A model generated the notes under the pieces. It was not told where the DNA came from, ran no database searches, and saw nothing but the letters and a program-made list of their open reading frames with translations. Shown here one piece after another: positions 1-13,400 of a DNA stretch of 64,000 nucleotides. The translations under genes and the position numbers were made by a program. The stretch's first letter is position 1; each line of letters opens with the position of its first letter. This stretch comes from Chrysomallon squamiferum (taxonomy: Eukaryota > Mollusca > Gastropoda > Neomphalida > Peltospiridae): contig CM022679.1 in assembly GCA_012295275.1 (NCBI GenBank), positions 7,103,669 to 7,167,668 of the forward strand, written 5' to 3'.

Positions 1-488
1 GAAATCAACTTGTACACTGGTATCAGACATGTTGAAATATGCAGGTACCCGGATGCATTTGCTGATATTCTTTGTTTTTAAATTACTCCAAACGCTCCTT
101 AAAGTCACTATTCCTTCTGTTTTACCTGAGCGTATTTGCATACATATTGAATCTGTTCCAGTTTTTATTTCCACATTAATTACATATTTAATTTGCTAAT
201 CACAGAATTACACATACAGTGTATTTATTAAATGTTTAATCTGACCGATATACATATTAAAATTGTCATCAACCTTCCCATCCTCCCCAAAGGTTACTAA
301 TTATAATATTAAACAGTTGATAAAGTCAGAGATTCCTATATGTATGAACAAAAATTTCAGAAAGCTCATAAACCTTTCTTTTACTTAAAACGTTCAACCA
401 AAGCAGCTTGTTCTTGTCAGTATCGAAAGTACGTTTAGAGCAAGCAACTGTTATGCATTTGTTTTGCATTTACTGTTACTACTGGGCA

Positions 489-536
<48 letters not shown>

Positions 537-1165
537 TAAGATATTAAAAACCCTCAATATGACAGGAACATACAGTAAAAAGCAAAAAATAAAAAATAAA
601 AAAATAAAAATAATGTCTTTAAATTATTTTAATATAGTTAAGTGAACTGCATTTCAGTTAATGCATTAATGAAAAATATCATACATAAATGTAAAAATAA
701 TGAGTTATGAGTAATAAATATTAATTTAAACCATCATTAGTACGCATTACAATTTTTTTTTTTTAAAAGCTTTGAAATTGTTTCTCAGTTTATAGTGTAA
801 CTCAGAAGAAAGCAATAATATAATTAAACCTTGTTTCTAATAATATAACAGAAATAACTGATGAATATGATCATCTCATGTTTTATTTTACATATTTTCA
901 CCACACCAGTACAGAATAATTGTAGGAATTTCAGTTCCGCATTACAGATAAGATATTAAGATGATGGAAAATACGAATAAAAAGAATAACAAAGAGTCGT
1001 AACATACTATAGATTTCAGTCAGTTACGTATAGATGTGTCTAGGTATTCTATGACATGTGTGAATCACTTAAATAAATATAAACACAACAAAAACAAAAA
1101 ACAAAATTATTTATTAAGAACAAACCTTTAAATTGATACAATCTGGGGTTTTTTATAGTATCATA
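1..1165. other. Spacer upstream of DRG2; 5' UTR/promoter not resolved
   Basis: This AT-rich stretch holds a (CA)n microsatellite at 490-531 and no convincing coding exon on either strand. The DRG2 promoter and 5' UTR should lie near its right end, but I see no clear TATA box, CpG-rich block or core element. A T-rich tract ending in AG at about 1157, eight bases before the start codon, could be a splice acceptor for an upstream non-coding exon or for a spliced leader. That reading is inference only. Confidence 0.4.
490..531. repeat. (CA)n microsatellite
   Basis: About 21 uninterrupted CA units lie in the spacer upstream of DRG2, read directly from the sequence. Length polymorphism between individuals would be expected. 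Confidence 0.95.
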
Positions 1166-4100
1166 ATGGGTATTTTAGAAAAAATTGCCGAAATTGAAAG
1201 AGAAATCTCCAGAACTCAGAAAAATAAGGGTAAGACAATTTTTTAGACGGACATCTATTTTGTACTTGGCATTCAGCTTTGAATTTTAAGTAAATCTAAT
1301 TCAACATCCGTTTTCCAAAAATGATTAAATAATAACAAAACTTAAAACAGTGCCAATTTTATTTTTATTATGAAAGATAAAAAATCGAAATGTATGTGAA
1401 TTTATTTGACGGTTCAAAGAGGTAGTTTTGTGATTATCATAAAATCTGTATAGGAATGTTAATACACTTACATTATAATAGTATAAGCAAAACATTATTA
1501 ATATTACAAATTGGTTAAGTCTTTTATCCATTCAATAAATGTAATACATACCATTAAATAAAATCTCAAATATGTTGGAATAATGTTATTAAAATGAAAT
1601 AGGAAACATAGATTGAATATGTAAGTCAATAATAACAAGATCTTAACTTTTCACATTATAAATTAAACTATTATTTCTTCAGCTACTGAATATCATCTGG
1701 GTTTGCTAAAAGCCAAATTAGCCAGATATCGCCAACAGTTGCTGGAACCACAGGGAAAAGCAGGACCAAAGGTAAATTATCCTTGAATGACAAGGGCAAT
1801 GTTTAAGGGATTTCCCATTCTTTTTCTGCTAAATTTAATGGCATGGAGTTAGATCATAACATGTATTTTTGTATCTTATTTATCTTATATATATATATAT
1901 AATTTTTTTTTAAAGTGTCTTATAAATTTAATCATTTTTGCAGGGAGAAGGTTTTGATGTTATGAAATCTGGAGATGCCCGAGTGGCATTAATAGGTTTT
2001 CCATCTGTAGGAAAGGTAAATATTTAAATATTTATTTCTAAATATGTGATGATATAGAGAAATGTTTTATGTTATAAAAAACAATAACAAAAAATCATAT
2101 CCCAGATAAACAAACAGTGCAGAAATGTCCTATCCATATTTTTCCTGCCACTCTTGAAAAGTTCTGAAAAAGAAAAAAATTATAATGGCAAAACTCAAAT
2201 AATCAGTTTTAGTAAAAATAAATTAATAAACATTTTTCCTTTCATAAAAATTCTGTCATTTTTTTTGGTGTAATTTAAAAATTTGACAATAAAGGTATAA
2301 TAAAAATTTACTTATTCCTAAATTTATATTACTTATTAAATCAATTTGGATATTTGTATGTTTTTCATTCTCCAATATAATTTCAGTCAACATTACTGAA
2401 TGTTCTGACATCAACACACAGTGAGTCAGCAAATTATGAGTTCACAACTTTAACATGCATACCTGGAGTCATTGAGGTACATTTTTTTCACATGCTCAAC
2501 ACTTGTCATTCTGGAAAATTGTTTTCCCATTTTAGCTGTATTAAATTTTCATAATAAATATCCAGTTTTCTTAATTAAAGTGTTTTGTTACTTCATTTAG
2601 ACATCATCACTAAAGATTTTTGTTTTTTTGTTACTTTTTTGTTATTTTTAATTTTATTTATTGTGTCTGTATTAAATCAGTATTTTAAAGATAAATTTTG
2701 GACAGCTGTTAGTACAGAAGCAGGAGATTTCATCTCATATCATCTTTATTTGGTTATTATTAAAATACATTTTGTGTTTCTTACATTCTTAGATTCTGGA
2801 TTGTTTTCTTGTTTTCCACTTTTGCCTTGAATATGTCAATTGGTAATTTCTTCTTTTTCTTCCAGTATAATGGTGCTTGTATACAGTTACTTGATCTTCC
2901 TGGTATAATTGAAGGAGCTGCTCAAGGTAACAACATCATTATTCAAAAGTCTTTTAAACATCTTTTTTGTTCCACATTGTTGACAATACTAAGGTTAAAA
3001 ATAATAGTTATATATAATCCAAACTGTCAAAATCAGTGACACCCATGTATTGAAAAAAAAAAAAAAATCATAATAGATTTGTAAACCATGATTATTTTCC
3101 ATTAAGAAGAAAAGGACATAAATTGCAATTGGTTTCAAAATTATTGACATATCTATATGACCACCATAGGGAGTGCTATTTGAGATGTTTGGCTGTAGGT
3201 GTTTAAATTTGCACACATTTTAGAGGATTTACATTAGCTTAGGTATTTTACATAACAGTACAAAAGTTATCAGTAATGTTTTCAGAATGAAAATACCTGA
3301 TGCACCTGTCTTGGATGAAAATGAAAACCATTTACACCTGTATATTGAACATCATCAATTTGTATATCAGTTCCCAGCCTTTGCAGTTTAAATATAACCT
3401 AGAATTAATATTCAAGTTTGTTAGTAATTTTAGCTATTATCTTGTTTCCAATATGGCATTGTAAGAAATACTGAAAAGAATCTGAATATAGTCATAAAGC
3501 CAAACTATCATAAAACTGTTGCTTTCTCCTTGTTGTTGACATGTAATTGCATGGGTCAGTACAATGCCCATTAACAGCATAATAGATATAATAGTTGTCC
3601 TTTTTTTTCTCTCCAGGCAAAGGACGAGGACGACAAGTGATATCCGTAGCAAGAACAGCTGATCTGATTATAATTATGTTAGATGCTACAAAAGGAGAAG
3701 TACAAAAGTAACTACTTTTGAAATAGTAGTACATTTTTTTCAAAACCCACTCAAAATGATTATTCATTTTTGTTTTAAGAAGAAAAAGTTCTGGTCTTCT
3801 TTTGTAAGTGTGCACCATATCTTAAATATTTATATTTTTTAAATCTTCAGTATTTTAAGTTAATAACAACGAATAATTATAACTCTTAAGCAGATTTATT
3901 ATGTTTACAGCATCCAAAACATATAAAATGATATTTGGTTTTTAAGATATAGTATTTCAGTATATTTTTATATGTTACAGACGTTTACTGGAATCTGAAC
4001 TTGAAAGTGTGGGAATTCGGCTCAACTCTAAGAAGCCAAATATATATTTTAAGGTAAAATTATTACATATATTTAGATATCACTATACTGGAAATCATCT

Positions 4101-7100
4101 GCACATCACATTTATCTCACAGGTTGAAAATATTCCAAAGTAAATGATGATTCTTAAAAAAAAGTATCATTAACATTTTGTGCCTGTCTGTTTCTGAAAA
4201 TAGAAATATATAATTTCCTCACTTAGCTGCTTTCGTTTTATCTACTGAAGTAACCATTAAGAGATAATGCCTTATCTCACTCGTTTTGTAAGAAAATGAG
4301 ATTTTATTTCATTTTTCTCTTTTTCACAACAGCTAATCTTTATATATTGACATAAGCAGGAGACAACTCAAAGTCAGATGAATTATTTTTATGTATTTGT
4401 GTGTATGTGTGCATGGTGTTATAATTCTTTTTAACATTTAAATACAAATTTGTTTAAAAGTTGTTTTATTTTTATTTATGTTTTCTCTCTCTCTTTCATT
4501 TTAGCCTAAAAAAGGAGGTGGTGTATCTTTCAATTCCATGGTGACACTGACTAAATGCAATGAGAAAATGGTTCAGATGATATTACATGATTACAGTATC
4601 CTTTTTCACTATTTATTAAAGCTCCAATATATGTGAAATTGTCAAGATATTAATTTACTTCTGTATATTAATCTTGTAGTTGATAATAAAATTACCCCGA
4701 GACAACAAGCTCACAAAAAGAGGTTAACATTTTTCTCGTTTACAATGTTATTTGGTACATACACATTTTTTTCATTGTTATATGTCATTACTATAAATAC
4801 AATGGTAAATGCAAATTTTTTTTATTTTATTACCATACTTCATTACTACAAATACAGTGGTAACTTTGTAATACATAAAATATATTAAAGCCATTTGGAT
4901 GTGTTGATCAAATACCACCTTTAATAAATATCTAGACTTTCAGTTCTAATTTAATTTTGATGTGTATTGTTTTAATCATTTTGTCTATATTTTTTTTTAA
5001 ATTATTTTGTTTAAGAAAAAGTGAAATTGTGGAATTTATGTTTTTAGTTATTGTTCTTTATCTAACACAGAAATATTCAATTGTGAAGTGCTGTTTAAAG
5101 AAGACTGTACTTCTGATGAGTTTGTTGATGTGATTATTGGCAGTCGAGTGTACATGCCATGTCTTTATGTAAGTGCAGTGTTACAAAATTTCAACAGTAA
5201 ATATCAGCCATTAGTAGTTGTGAAAAAATACTTTTGATATATTAAACTTAAAATATTGCATTCATAAAAAAAATATCCTAAATTGCCTTACAATACTATA
5301 GCTTTTTATTAAGTTATTTAAACAAGTGCTTGAATATCCATTTTAATAAACCTGAAAATAAATGAACTAATTAACTGATATTAAAATAATTCTTATTTTT
5401 AAAAAAAGGTTCTGTCATTTCAAATAGGAGGGGTAAGTATGAACAATATTAGTTACTGATCAATTTAAATTCATCAACATTTTATATTTGTATTTAATAT
5501 ATATACATATATACTGGTGTTTCAGGTTTACAACAAAATTGATCAGATTTCTATTGAGGAGGTTGACAGATTAGCCAGACAACCTCATTCTGTTGTTGTT
5601 AGGTAAATTATTCATATTACTTGTTGTTATTTTCCTTGTAGTCAGCATATTACTTAGTTTTATTACTCTCCTTATTATCAGAATTGATTAAGTCCATATA
5701 CCTTTAAAACCTCTTCACAGTTTATGTGTAATTTTGTAGAATTTAATAGAATTTTAAATAATGATATGTGTTTCATAGTAATAGATGTAGGATCACTGAT
5801 ACCCCAACATTATTAATACTGTCAAAAGTTTACAGTCATTTTGTATACATTATTTTAAAGTAGTGCCAAATGTCCTCAAAATATAATTTAAACTTAAAAA
5901 TGTCTTGGTTTTTTAATGTAAAAATTGATAACACTGACATAATAATTTCAGATCATTTGTCATATAAAATATTATTGATTTCCGTTCGTAAGGTTTCTTT
6001 AAACACATAAAACAACACAAAATAATCAGACGGGTGGTAAATTTTATTATGCTAAATGTTGATAGGTATGTTTAATTTTGGGGTTTTTTTCTTTTCATAG
6101 TTGCAATATGAAACTAAATTTGGATTATCTTGTGGAACGAATGTGGGAAGAGCTTGCACTTATTAGAGTTTATACAAAGAAGAGGGGAGGTAAGTCAGTT
6201 GCAGCATTGGAAACATTTGTGGAATTTTTAAAAACACTAATTACTATATTAAATGGCATACATAAAGTGTGCAAAAAGTTGAGCATTCTTCTTTCAAAAA
6301 ATTTATTAAGATAACCTGACTGTATTAGTTACGTTCAAAATGGAATAATTTGTCAGCTTGAATAATTTTGATACTAAATATCTTTTTAAAGCCATTCCTT
6401 TGTTAAGGACATACGGTGGTGTGAAAATAGATTAATAACGTTCAGAAACTTTTTTATGGTATTGTTTTTGGAAACCAGTGATAATGGTAATGAAACAGGC
6501 CAACAGATTGTATACACTGTCTAATTTTTAATTATGGTGAAATTTAAAATATAAAAAATGCTTGATAATTGATGATACAGAAAAACCGAAAATGATATTC
6601 ACTTGGGATTTTACTAAAATTATTAATAATTTTTAAAGACAGTTCTTTTCAAGGAAGTTACCTTGATAATATTTAATTTCCTTTAAACTAGTTCAGCATT
6701 TACTTATTACAGACAGTTGTTTTTATTATTACACATTTGTTTTGTTTTCAGAGCGACCTGACTTTGATGGAGGTCTGGTTTTAAGGAAAGGTGTTACTGT
6801 TGAACATGTGGTTTGTACAACAATTTTTAAATATCATCTTCATGTGTGAGCATTTATACAGATACACTTAAGGCACACAAACAAAAACAAAATAAACTTA
6901 CCAAATCATTTTATAATTTTGGTAGATATTTTTATTTTTTATCCTTTTTTAAGTCAAAGTTCAGCTCATTCTGTATTTTCTGTAACTACTAAAATTTTAC
7001 ACATAATGAACAATCCTTAAGTTTTTGTAGCATATAAATGTTTTATTTTTTTATTTACAGTGCCACTCCATTCACAGAACTTTAGCAGAGCAATTTAAAT

Positions 7101-7563
7101 ATGCACTTGTATGGGTAAGTAAATTTCTAGAAATTAATTTGTATAGTTATAACAAGAAAACTTTTTTTTTTTTTTTTAAATTAATCTGTGCCTGCTAAAC
7201 ACTTCCTATTCCAGCATGCTTAGAAGCATTTATTTGTGTTAATATTTCAAATTATTAAATCTGGGTTAGTTAAAGTTCAGATGTATTTTTGTCTTCTGGT
7301 GTAATATTTAATAGTGGCCTTAATTATGTCAGCTGGTTTGGTTAAATTTGAAATCTCATATAGTTAATTTTTATTTTATCATTTGTTGTACTCATTTAAC
7401 CCATTTATTATTATTTAAGATAGTATTTCTAAAATAATTTCAGTGATGATCTTTATAATTTTACCTTTCTTTTCAGGGTAAAAGCACAAAGTACAGTCCA
7501 CAAAGGGTTGGCTTAAGCCATTCAATGTGTGATGAGGATGTCATTCAGGTGGTAAAAAAATAA
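1166..7563 (+). CDS. DRG2: Developmentally regulated GTP-binding protein 2 (DRG2), complete, 14 exons
   Basis: Joined exons: 1166-1229, 1683-1771, 1944-2015, 2387-2476, 2866-2926, 3617-3707, 3981-4053, 4505-4595, 5071-5168, 5526-5602, 6101-6189, 6752-6810, 7061-7114, 7477-7563. They total 1095 nt, or 364 aa plus TAA, the length of human DRG2. Every junction is GT-AG and keeps frame. The N-terminus [11 protein letters not shown] and the body ([20 protein letters not shown]) match DRG2 rather than DRG1, which starts differently and has a Gly-rich linker. Visible GTPase motifs: P-loop GFPSVGKST (residues 69-77, split by intron 3 after the Lys), DLPG (115-118), NKID (246-249) and a G5 region near Ser269. 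The C-terminal TGS domain (about 290-363) ends [13 protein letters not shown]2 belongs to the Obg/TRAFAC GTPases. In studied eukaryotes it is cytosolic, partners DFRP2 (RWDD1) and acts on ribosomes. The start is the only in-frame ATG giving the family N-terminus. No damage is seen. Confidence 0.97.
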
Positions 7564-7756
7564 AGAACATCAGTAAAAGAACTTCATGCTTGTTATATTC
7601 ATAAAAAAAACCATTGTACATTATGATTCCAAATGACTTTCAGCTAATTCCAAATGGTGAATATTCATCCACAGATGCATTTTATTTATCTTGCTAGAGT
7701 GGACTTTATTTTGCTTAAGACACTGATCACTGCTGAATTCAGGATTCAAAATTTGA

Positions 7757-7762
7757 AATAAA
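7757..7762 (+). terminator. Candidate DRG2 polyadenylation signal
   Basis: AATAAA lies about 195 nt after the DRG2 stop codon, followed by AT-rich sequence. A second AATAAA overlaps the stop codon itself (7558-7563) and is too close to be the main signal. Which signal is used cannot be told from sequence alone. Confidence 0.4.
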
Positions 7763-8498
7763 ATTATGAAAGCTGCATCATATCTTTTTTATGGGGAAGA
7801 TGAAAGAAAGATGACTACACAGTTTGTCACTATAATATAACATACAAAAAAATTACATTTCCAAGATTAATCAATAAATAGCAGTACTGTAAATAAATAA
7901 ATATTCTATTATTTTGATGCTAGACTTCCCATTGATAACAAAGGTTGGCAAACAAAAACAAATAGTCAGAAGCCAACCATGATAAAACAGTATTTCCTTA
8001 TTTTGTACCTAGTTATAAAATTGTCAGAAAAGAAATCATTAGTTGGTGTATGTATTAACTTTACAATAATGTGGTCATTTTGTTTTCTTCTCTTTCACTA
8101 AGGGTGAATACGTTATTTTCATTATTATGCCATATCCATTCGTATACAGTTCTGTATTTCTCTACAAGACATGACACTAAAACACTTAAAAAGATAAATC
8201 ATTAACTGTTAGTCTAAGATAAGAGTAGTAACAACAGAAGCAGAATGGTTTATTACTAGAGTATCATATACTGGATTTAGGGCTTTTCTAGAACCATTTG
8301 TATCTGCTGTCATTGTTAATACTGTTCTGAGCAGTAAGAAACCCATGTATCATTGCAATGACGCAAACTATAGAAAACAGGAAAAGTGATGGTTAATTCA
8401 TGTCCCGGTGATTAACAATAGAAAAGAGACAGTTTATAGTAAATTTATGATGATTTTCCCTTTTTCTGCTATTGGAAACAACAACAAAATTAAAAAAA

Positions 8499-8541
8499 TA
8501 AATAAAATAAAATAAAATAAAATAAAATAAAATAAAATAAA
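8499..8541. repeat. (AAAAT)n-type pentanucleotide repeat
   Basis: Eight or so tandem AATAA units are read directly. The same motif recurs on the opposite strand as TTTTA at 20661-20688. Confidence 0.9.
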
Positions 8542-9491
8542 TTTCATGTTTTGGTATTAATTATGTTAACTTGGTAAAATAAACAGAACTGAATTTTGCA
8601 CTTTGTAAAAGATATTTATTTTTATCTTTCTATTTCAATAGCAGAGGAAATTTACAAATATAAAGAATACATTATGAGATGTATATAGTACCAATAAATA
8701 TTTTTGTTGTATAAAAAGTATAATTGCAATGGAACTAATAAATGCCAATTAAAATACTTTACACTTTGAAGTTATTGTTTTGTTTTAAGTGGTCTATCTT
8801 GGACAGTAGAGAGCAAGATAATACTGTTAAAAAATATTTGAATGCTGCAATTCTACAGTTCCACAGGTGGAGTTATGATTATGAATATATTTAAGACTAA
8901 GAATAGAAAAAGAAAAAAATTATAAAATAATAAGTTCAGCATATTGGTGTGCCCTGTACATTGTAATTAAGGATGGCAACAATAAAAAAATAAAAAAATT
9001 AGGAAGTAAGCACTGGGTTACGAACAGTTTATTATATAATGTATATTAAACAATTTAAAAGCTGAGGAAGTATTGGAGGATTATGATGCATTATTCATTC
9101 AGAACCTCTTCACTGTTATGATATTTAATATTTGTAACTAATTATCTGGAATAACACAAAATGGTAATGAGTATTTTCAAATATTGGCACAGAACTAAAT
9201 ACAATACCTAACTAAAGTTAGAAAATACATATTTAAAAAGAAACGATAGAAAGTAAATAACTCCACCGTGAATGTTTATTTATTTTAATTTGAATTTACA
9301 ATTCTTTAAACCGAGTTTAATCATGATAAATTAGTTATATAACACCAAGATTACTTTTGTTTTCATACGTACATATATTATGTATAGTGTTTACAAATAT
9401 ATAAACAAATTTCCTGGTGAGAAATTTGGCTAGTTGTTTTTAATATTCTTTTTGTTCATTATTTGGGTTCGTTGTTATTATTATTTTAAAT

Positions 9492-9494
<3 letters not shown>

Positions 9495-9522
<28 letters not shown>
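9495..9522. repeat. (AC)n microsatellite
   Basis: Fourteen AC units, directly visible, lie in the intergenic spacer about 600 bp upstream of the SAM/ePHD gene. Confidence 0.93.
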
Positions 9523-9526
<4 letters not shown>

Positions 9527-10014
9527 TTTTCCTCTGGTTTTTTTTCTGTTTTTTTGTTGATTTGGTTTGTTCAGGTTTTTGGTGTTAATATTTCAGTTAA
9601 TATTTCAGACTGAAATATATAAATATTTAACTTGCGAGTTGTGGACACTACCTCAGAAAGCAACAAAAATAACAATGATTTATAAAAATAAAAATATTCA
9701 TTTTATGAATAAAATTGCGCTGAAATAATACGTATTTATTATGATGGAAGAACTGGTATCAGTCCTTTAAAAAAAATCAAATAAAAAACCAACAAACAAA
9801 GGTAAAGCAAGCGTATCAGTAATGGGATTTCAGTTAACAATGAATCAGACTGATCAACACCAACATAAAAACAAAGACGCAAAAGGATATCTACGTCACT
9901 TTACTTACAACATTAATACAGAATGTAAGAAATTTAAATTTTAAATTATTAATATATTGAATGCCAAACAAAATATATTTAGAAAATAACAGTTAAAGCT
10001 TGTTTTTTGTTTAA

Positions 10015-10141
10015 AAATAAAGTCACGAGGCGACCTAACCATCACGTGACTTTCGGCCATTATGCTAAAGCTACGGAATTATGGCTTCGTATTTACTGGA
10101 GATTAAATTAACATTATTTTTTGTTTAATAATTGTCAGAAG
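10015..10141 (+). promoter_or_regulatory. Probable proximal promoter/5' UTR of the SAM/ePHD gene
   Basis: Just ahead of the start codon the base composition changes to a CpG-containing patch. It has a perfect palindromic E-box CACGTG (10043-10048, context ATCACGTGAC, a bHLH-zip type site) and a GGCCAT element (10055-10060) resembling a YY1 core. There is no TATA box at a sensible distance. The transcription start is inferred to lie within or just downstream of this patch. The factor names rest on motif resemblance only. Confidence 0.45.
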
Positions 10142-10435
10142 ATGCCCGGACCTGTTGAAAGATGGTTGGGAACATTTATGTGTAAACAATATGCAAATAC
10201 CTTCGAGGCTTGTGGATTTAAAACTCTCCAATCAGTGAGTGGTGAACGCGGGTTTTTCCAATATGGCCGCATTTTGATTCATCGACGCTTGCATACATTC
10301 TCAGTAAACTAAATCGTATATCTTTGTTGTAGGTATGTCAGCTACAGTTGTCGCAGCTCCAGGCTATGGGCGTTTCTCGCGATCACTGTGGAAAAGTGTT
10401 AGAGAATGTTAAAATCCTAAGACAAACACTGTCTG
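10142..10435 (+). other. SAM-like domain encoded by exons 1-2
   Basis: Exon 1 (10142-10234) and exon 2 (10333-10435) are joined by a 98-bp intron with donor GTGAGT. Together they encode about 65 residues with the SAM pattern: VERWLGTF at the start, QYANTFEACGF in the middle, then a Leu-rich helix, the turn LQAMGVS, and a final helix with GKVLENVKILRQ. SAM domains usually mediate homo- or hetero-oligomerisation. I assign this from pattern alone. A profile search against Pfam SAM_1/SAM_2 would settle it. Confidence 0.7.
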
Positions 10436-13400
10436 GTAAGCACGTTTTGCAGGTGCCTCAGTTTACGTGATTTCATTACGTAGTTTACTAGTTACCTTCT
10501 TTTTAACACCACTCTCCCATGCATACACAGTTGATTAAATGTTTTATGTGAGTACTGCGTGTTATATGTATTTTGATGGTCATGCCAGATTACGACTATC
10601 CTTGGCTTTAGTCAAAATATTTATATTACTGACTTTAAATTATTCTTAGATTATGGATCATTTTGCAGTGTGTTTTCCAGTTGTTTTAGGCTCCTGTCAC
10701 TAACTTGCTTCTCACACACTGGTTATCTCAGTGATGGCAGTGTAATTAAATGCATCAACATGCTGTGGGAAACATTGCTGTAGATTGTTTATTTTTAAAC
10801 ATTATGAGGAAACTTCTGTTTTTAAAAATCACTATATATTTATTCCCTCTGTAGTCTCATCTTTGAAACTTAAAAAATAATTTTAAAATTTCAGGAACTA
10901 GGTTAAAAAAAATATATTTCACTGCTTGGTTTTGTCGTGAATAAATGTGATGTATACAGTAAAAATGTTTTTGCAATATCCCTTGTCATATTATTTCCCA
11001 CATTTTTATGTTCAGTGACACAAAATTTAATGAAAAATTATTCCTGTTTGAATATGTATATCTTTTGCCATTTTTAATTTTTGTTGATAAACTGCATACT
11101 GGTGGAAAGCTCTGCTTCACACTGACTGCTTTGTCTAACTTTTCTAAGTTGCACATTTTTCACTGAACTGCTTTTGTGTGTTTTTTGGTATAGAGCTCAG
11201 CAAGTTTCCAACAGAATCTTTTGAAATTTCAGATGTTCTTCGCATTGTTCCCCATGTTATGAAAATATTGATAAAAAAAATGTTCCTTTGTTTTTTATGA
11301 ATTTGTAAGAATGGACCATTCCTTTTAACTAATGTAAAACTGACACTGTGTTATAATTTCAAGCCAGATGTTTAAGAATTTAAAAAAAGAAAAGATATTA
11401 CCATAACATGTCCCCATAACAGACACATTCAGGTGTGACATGACCACCACATTATCATATGATTGGCTGAAAACGTACATTCACAAAACACCTTTGTTTA
11501 TATGCATATACTTCTTTTTTTTTTTTTTATTTGCATGAAGTGAAATCTTCTGTCAGCATATTTTAGAGTGACATCACTATTAACTTTATTTGTGATTTTT
11601 GTGTTTTTGGATATATATGTATATATAATATTTATTTTTTCTTTCTTCTGTTAATTTTAGTAATGGTCACTGTTCTAGCTACATTAGAATGATAATTTTT
11701 GTTTCATTAAATGCTAAAACTGGTTATAAATATTGCAAAATGGTTTCTTGAAATGTTCACTCAACTTGTGAATATTTTTTTCTCTTTGTTAAAGTTCACC
11801 TCAGTGATTCAGGAGTTTTTGTTACTCTAAGAAGATTTTTGTATTATTATTATTATTTTTTTTTTTCCTATTTTTCTCCAAAAATAATAATATAAAGCAT
11901 TCTTCATAGTTATGGAATATCTTAATTTTTGAGAAAAAAAAAAAAAAAAAAAAAAAAATAATAATACAAAAATCTTCTTAGATTTGTTAGACTTTGTTTA
12001 TCATCAGATTGTTTTTAAGATGCATTGGGTTTATGTAATTTCTGAATTTCACTTGCCCATGCTAAAAAGAGAAATATTCTAAATAAATAAAAATTAATTA
12101 TTACTTTGAGCACTTGAGAAGTATTTTTAATATAATTTATTCATAATTGAATTATCACTTCTTTTGTGACCATTCACATCATAACAGGGCTGTGTGGCAT
12201 AGTGTCTAATAATGCATATAAATAAAATACTATAACAGCAAAAAAGTGTATAATTTCAAAGAATAAATAAATAAATTTCACTAGACAAAACACTGAAAAA
12301 AAAAGTCTTTGTATTTTTTTATAAGTTTATCATTTACATAACAAAGGAAACCACTTCTTTTTGTTTTGTTTTGAAATTAAAGCTAATTTTATATATATTT
12401 CTCTACAAAGCTTTCATTGCCATGGAAAATTTGACCTAAGGTGAACAAAAACATGCTAAAAGTTATATTTCATTTATTCTTGACATATCACTGTAGTTGT
12501 AATAGAATGGTACAGACAGATAGCAGTGAACATGGTTTCTTTAAACAAAAATGCCCCCATTTTTAAAAAAAAAATTTAAAGCATCTTTTCAAATACATTT
12601 TTCAAAAAACAGTTTTTACTTATAGCTGTGCTCTAGGGCAAAACAAGAACGTATATCAGACTAGAAGTTTTGCACTAGTCACATTTTTATGCTTAACATC
12701 ATTCCAAGAATAGATAATGACAGATTAGTGTCTACAGCAAGAGTTCAGGTACAGTACACAAGAGGTCAAGGTGAGGTTGATCTAAATTGTTGTGCTTTCA
12801 GGTGAAGCCCATGTAAGTGGTAGTATCTGGTGGAACTGGACTGTATACAAGTTTAATATGAGTCATTGATACATATGGGAAAATAAACTACTTGTCATAT
12901 TTATTCCTATTGCTGTCTGATTAGTATTTAAATTAGGATTTGAATGAACCATTTTTTTAAACAGAAAATTATTTTGGTTGAATATTTAATAGTTATGAGG
13001 TAAATTTGTTTTAAAAGTATTGACTATATATGTTAAGAAACAGCCAAGTAAAATTAATTGAAAATGAGTATTTAAAATTTGACAAAAGTACTTTGATGAA
13101 TCTTTTTGTTTCACAAGTATGCAATAAATCGAAACCGACAGTAACATGTACATACACTCACAAACATTTACACTCAGTTAGATGTCTTACATAATTATAA
13201 AGTGTGGTATTCCTCTCTTACCTTTTAAGTCATTTCTAAAAACGTAATTTTTTCTTTCATAATAGTTTAGTCGTTTTTTATTTCTTTTTAATTCTAAGGC
13301 CTGAAATTATTTTGCTTAAAAAATATTCTAGCAACAACATTCATTTTGATTTATTTTAACCTGTGTATGTGACTATGTCTGTATTCCGTAAGTTAATGAC

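Larger units (their letters stand above)
7564..10014. other. Intergenic spacer between DRG2 and the SAM/ePHD gene
   Basis: This is about 2.4 kb of AT-rich sequence without an ORF or splice pattern I can support on either strand. The first few hundred bases are probably DRG2 3' UTR. It contains the two simple repeats listed separately. Confidence 0.6.

Noticed and set aside
1166-7563. Assignment of the first gene as DRG1
   Set aside because: The N-terminus MGILEKI, the [15 protein letters not shown] segment and the 364-aa length fit DRG2; DRG1 has a different start and a Gly-rich linker.
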